From: Tillus elongatus
Lineage: Eukaryota > Arthropoda > Insecta > Coleoptera > Cleridae
Reading direction: 5' to 3'
Length of the DNA stretch: 64,000 nt
Assembly (NCBI GenBank): GCA_964006375.1
Contig: OZ023263.1
Coordinates: forward strand, 135,619,370 to 135,683,369
In this document: one piece after another, positions 63,277-64,000 of the stretch
Numbering within the stretch: the stretch's first letter is position 1
Layout of the letters: the number at the start of each line of letters is the position of its first letter
Made by a program: the position numbers and the translations under genes
Notes under the pieces: model-generated
What the model was told of the DNA's origin: nothing
The model's database searches: none
What the model saw: the letters and a program-made list of their open reading frames with translations, nothing else

Positions 63277-64000
63277 TGCAGCTATACAGCGACGATAACT
63301 TTAGAACGAATTGAGATATCGTCTTCAAATTTGGTATACAGTTAGCACCCGACAAACGAACGGTTCGGATTATTCTTGGGTAAAATCGCGCCAGAGGGTA
63401 GAGAATGAATAGAGGCTAATTTGGTGAAAATTGACATTTTTTCCTTAAAGCTCTAGTAATATAACGTTTTAGGGTTTGTTTATTGGAAAATTTTCAACTT
63501 CATCAAACATCTGGGATTCTGCCCTGAAATAAAATTAGCGGTAGAATGTGTAGGGGTGGACCGCAATTTTGACATTTTCAAAATATATGGAAAAACTTGC
63601 TTCTGGACCGCAATTTTTTTGCGTGTCTGCCTGTACGTCTGTCTGTTGGTAACTTTCGTACGAGAGATCTCATTTTCAAATTTTGTATACAGTTAGCACC
63701 CGACAAAGGAACGCTTCGAATTGTTTTTGGGTAACATCGCTTCAAAGCGAGTGACCATTCAAAGTCATGTGCATGTCAAACCCTCATGTACAAAAAGCTG
63801 CCACAATTACTCTAAAAGTTCGAGTTACACATAAAAAATGTCAAGCGTAAGACTTCAGAATTTTACCCTGGCTATCTGAAGGTTACCTTGTTTTCGACTT
63901 TCATGGTGAAATTCGAGGTTAAATCAAGGTCAACATAATATTTTCGAAAGGGAGCCTATAATTCAACTTCATATTTTCCATGAAATTCAAGTAGGGGTCA
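63277..64000 (+). repeat. family G repeat, continuing past window end
   Basis: ATAACTTTAGAACGAATTGA, CAGTTAGCACCCGACAAACG, GAAAATTGACATTTTTTC and a TGTCTGCCTGTACGTCTGTC run repeat the blocks of 15671-17960. The first part joins the sequence left of the mariner element at 60593, showing the insertion split a family-G copy. From about 63745 on the similarity ends and nothing is recognised. Confidence 0.75.

Overview
This is animal nuclear DNA, most likely from an insect or other arthropod: AT-rich, almost free of long ORFs, and built mainly from decayed transposable elements and long (AT)n tracts. The only host gene recognised is on the minus strand. An exon at 3845-4008 begins inside homeodomain helix 3 with a Lys50-class motif followed by AKCRQQ, diagnostic of orthodenticle/Otx. 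A phase-compatible, Ser/Pro-rich exon lies downstream at 837-945. The first part of the homeodomain was not found anywhere up to 64000, so if the scaffold is right, positions 4009-64000 may be one transposon-filled otd intron. The species cannot be named from the sequence.

Layout. 1-4268: two otd exons, an RTE-like LINE relic with a hammerhead-ribozyme relic inside it, and a tRNA-derived SINE. 4271-7144: a TA-flanked terminal-inverted-repeat element with internal tandem arrays and a short 3' exon. 7525-8954: (AT)n and interspersed or tandem repeats. 8955-12944: a broken Ty3/gypsy element (minus strand) with gag, RT, RNase H and integrase but no visible protease. 13569-13882: a MITE.

14241-30119 and 32044-47920: one 15.9 kb unit present twice in the same orientation and nearly identical. 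Each copy ends in the same imperfect terminal inverted repeat, abuts (AT)n on both sides, and has different sequence outside. The unit holds SINEs, a Penelope-like element with GIY-YIG and hammerhead remnants, inverted arrays of an interspersed repeat (family G), a tRNA-like sequence and a short unknown ORF, but no recognisable transposase. Between the copies lie a foldback element, a GC-richer LINE RNase H fragment and a 200-N scaffold gap. The pair is either a large TIR element inserted twice into (TA)n, a duplication, or an assembly artefact.

47921-64000: (AT)n tracts and hairpins; a MULE with 9-bp target duplications and a SWIM-domain transposase relic (52181-54302); a 5'-truncated Jockey-like LINE (54312-57835, minus strand); a foldback repeat; Penelope-like ends with the best-preserved hammerhead core (59298-59342); and a Tc1/mariner-like element with about 120-bp TIRs that contains a THAP-domain relic (60594-63274).

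No operon-like logic applies. Almost everything coding outside otd is transposon-derived and inactivated. The points of most interest are the twice-present TIR unit, the repeated use of (TA)n as element borders, the hammerhead-bearing Penelope remnants, and the position of all this in what looks like a developmental regulator's intron.
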